Assembly: GCA_027730465.1 (NCBI GenBank)
Contig: JAQCGQ010000028.1
Span: 1-8,478, forward strand
Direction: 5' to 3'
DNA length: 8,478 nucleotides
From: Actinomycetota bacterium
GTDB lineage: Bacteria; Actinomycetota; Actinomycetes; Nanopelagicales; Nanopelagicaceae
The stretch's first letter is position 1, and each line of letters begins with the position of its first letter. Made by a program: the position numbers and the translations under genes. The notes under the pieces are model-generated. The model was not told where the DNA came from and ran no database searches. It saw nothing but the letters and a program-made list of their open reading frames with translations. Of the stretch, positions 6,844 through 8,478 are shown one piece after another.

Positions 6844-8478
6844 ATGAGTTCACCGGCTGATAACACAGATCTGCGTAATGATGTTCGCAGATTAGCTGCC
6901 CTATTAGGTCAAACCTTAGCTAGGCAAGAAGGGGATGAATTACTCTCATTAGTTGAATCTGTTCGATTAGCAGTTAGGCAGGGCGAGCAAGATCAAATTT
7001 TAAGTAAGTTAACTGATTCTCAAACTATTTCTTTAGTTAGAGCATTTGGACACTTTTTTAATCTAGCAAATGTGGCTGAACAGGTGAATAGATCTAAAGT
7101 TTTAGCCAATGAGAAAAACACAACTGGTTCTTGGCTAAGTCGAGCTGTTGATAATATTTTAGCTGCGCAGAAAACAAGCAAAGAGTTTGATCAAAAAGAT
7201 CTTCAATCTTGGATAGATAACTTCTCAGTGCGTCCAGTATTTACCGCTCACCCAACGGAGGCGGCTCGTCGCTCAGTCTTGGGCAAGATGACAACGATTT
7301 CTGAACTTCTGCAGCAACCTAATAGCCCAACTCAAAGTATGCGCCTTGCTGAAACAATTGATTTGCTCTGGCAAACAGATGAACTTCGCTTAGGCCGGCC
7401 AGAACCATTAGATGAAGCGGTTAACTCAATTTACTACTTGGATGAGTTACTTCATCAGACTGTGCCAGAGGTTTTAGCTGAGTTTGCCGCTGAGGTTAAA
7501 AGATTAGGAGTTGATCTCTCACTCTCTGCTAAACCACTCTCCTTTGGAACTTGGATTGGTGGGGACCGCGATGGCAATCCAAATATCACAGCTGATGTAA
7601 CTAGATCTGCAATTTTGCTCCAAAACTCACACTTTACTAGAACTCTTCTGCTGCACCTAGATCAGCTAGTGCAGGGCGTATCTATTTCAACAAAGTTAAC
7701 CGGAGTTTCAAAAGAGTTAGAAAAATCTGTTTTAGATGATCTTGAAAAATTGCCAGAAATAGAAAGCAGATATCGAAGAATTAATGCTGAAGAGCCATAC
7801 CGATTAAAAGTTACTGCTATCAGGCATAAGCTATTAATCACCCAACAGCGCCATTCTGATAATTCACCCCACGTCCCAGGCCGTGACTATAAAGATAGCG
7901 CTGAACTACTTAGTGATTTTGAAATTATGCGTAAATCATTAATGGCTAATAATGGTCAATTAATTGCAACTGGATTACTTGAGCGAATTACTAGGGCAAT
8001 TGCGGCCTTTGGTTTAAGCCATGCCAAGATGGATATCAGAGAGCACTCAAATGCGCATCATCACTTATTAAAACAATTATTTACTGATTTAAGTGCTGAG
8101 ACAATTAATAGAGAGTTAGAATCAAATAAAACAGTTGATTTGACTAAACTTGATGAGCTAGCAAATAAGTGTCTTAAAACATTTATAACAAGTGGTGAGT
8201 TAATTGATCAATTTGGCCCAGAGGTTATTGAAAGTTACATCATCTCAATGACAAAATCGGCAAATGATGTTTTAGCTGCAGCCTTAATTGGCAAATTAGC
8301 AGGACTAATATCATTAGATGCCAGTAAATCATTTGCAAAGATCGGATTTGTGCCATTACTTGAAACTGTTGCAGAATTGCGAGCAGCTGATCAGATATTA
8401 GATGAGTTACTAAATAACAAGAGTTATCGAAAAATTGTAACAATGCGTGGTCAGGTGCAGGAAGTAATGCTTGGTTAC
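6844..8478 (+). CDS. ppc: Phosphoenolpyruvate carboxylase, N-terminal 545 residues (cut by right edge)
   Basis: This enzyme carboxylates PEP with bicarbonate to oxaloacetate, refilling the TCA cycle. The frame is open from the ATG at 6844 to the last base of the window, 545 codons of a protein usually near 900 residues, so roughly 60% is present. Catalytic His136 lies in VFTAHPTEAARRS, equivalent to His138 of E. coli. GTWIGGDRDGNPN spans about 235-247. Arg399 in MDIREHS corresponds to the conserved active-site arginine near 396. The final QEVMLGY is the start of the MLGYSDSNKD motif. The N-terminus (LRNDVRRLAALLGQ from residue 9) matches the usual beginning of actinobacterial PEPC, which supports this ATG. 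No Shine-Dalgarno sequence precedes it. The frame stays open upstream to 6751, with GTG 6808 as the main alternative start. The C-terminal catalytic loop and allosteric site are outside the window. Confidence 0.96.
   Translation, partial: MSSPADNTDLRNDVRRLAALLGQTLARQEGDELLSLVESVRLAVRQGEQDQILSKLTDSQTISLVRAFGHFFNLANVAEQVNRSKVLANEKNTTGSWLSRAVDNILAAQKTSKEFDQKDLQSWIDNFSVRPVFTAHPTEAARRSVLGKMTTISELLQQPNSPTQSMRLAETIDLLWQTDELRLGRPEPLDEAVNSIYYLDELLHQTVPEVLAEFAAEVKRLGVDLSLSAKPLSFGTWIGGDRDGNPNITADVTRSAILLQNSHFTRTLLLHLDQLVQGVSISTKLTGVSKELEKSVLDDLEKLPEIESRYRRINAEEPYRLKVTAIRHKLLITQQRHSDNSPHVPGRDYKDSAELLSDFEIMRKSLMANNGQLIATGLLERITRAIAAFGLSHAKMDIREHSNAHHHLLKQLFTDLSAETINRELESNKTVDLTKLDELANKCLKTFITSGELIDQFGPEVIESYIISMTKSANDVLAAALIGKLAGLISLDASKSFAKIGFVPLLETVAELRAADQILDELLNNKSYRKIVTMRGQVQEVMLGY

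Noticed and set aside
8240..8443. 67-codon minus-strand open frame opposite ppc
   Set aside because: It is antisense to conserved PEP carboxylase sequence, and its translation is a leucine- and glutamine-rich shadow.

Overview
The window is ordinary core bacterial chromosome, almost certainly actinobacterial. The minus-strand order mfd, SurA-like lipoprotein, mazG, eno, FtsB/DivIC-type septum protein, DUF501 is a recurrent actinobacterial block, and the septum protein and the DUF501 N-terminus carry sequence signatures typical of that phylum. The DNA is AT-rich (by eye roughly 38-40% G+C, with many TTA leucine codons) and tightly packed. Together these suggest a streamlined, low-G+C actinobacterium such as the freshwater acI/Nanopelagicales group. 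The lineage is an inference and was not tested.

Layout. Positions 1-6705 hold six minus-strand genes read right to left: mfd (6705-3175), a lipoprotein gene overlapping the end of mfd by 14 nt (3188-2583), mazG after 9 nt (2573-1929), eno after 55 nt (1873-596), the FtsB-like gene after 8 nt (587-135) and a DUF501 gene abutting it with no gap (134 to beyond base 1). The spacing suggests a single transcription unit, with eno the only gene behind a longer gap and a clean Shine-Dalgarno sequence. Positions 6706-6843 are a short divergent intergenic region with a G/C-rich hairpin and a second, weaker dyad. From 6844 the plus strand encodes phosphoenolpyruvate carboxylase (ppc), which is cut off by the right edge after 545 codons.

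Function. The genes are housekeeping: transcription-coupled repair (Mfd), nucleotide-pool cleaning (MazG), glycolysis (enolase makes PEP), anaplerosis (PEP carboxylase uses PEP), cell division (FtsB-like), plus a lipoprotein and a DUF501 protein of unknown role. Enolase and PEP carboxylase act on consecutive steps but lie in opposite, divergently transcribed units.

I looked for an undescribed system and did not find one. There are no mobile elements, CRISPR arrays, tRNA or rRNA genes, defence genes or clear foreign DNA. The points most worth a second look are modest: the hairpin between mfd and ppc, the SurA-like lipoprotein coupled to mfd, and the degenerate second half of MazG.
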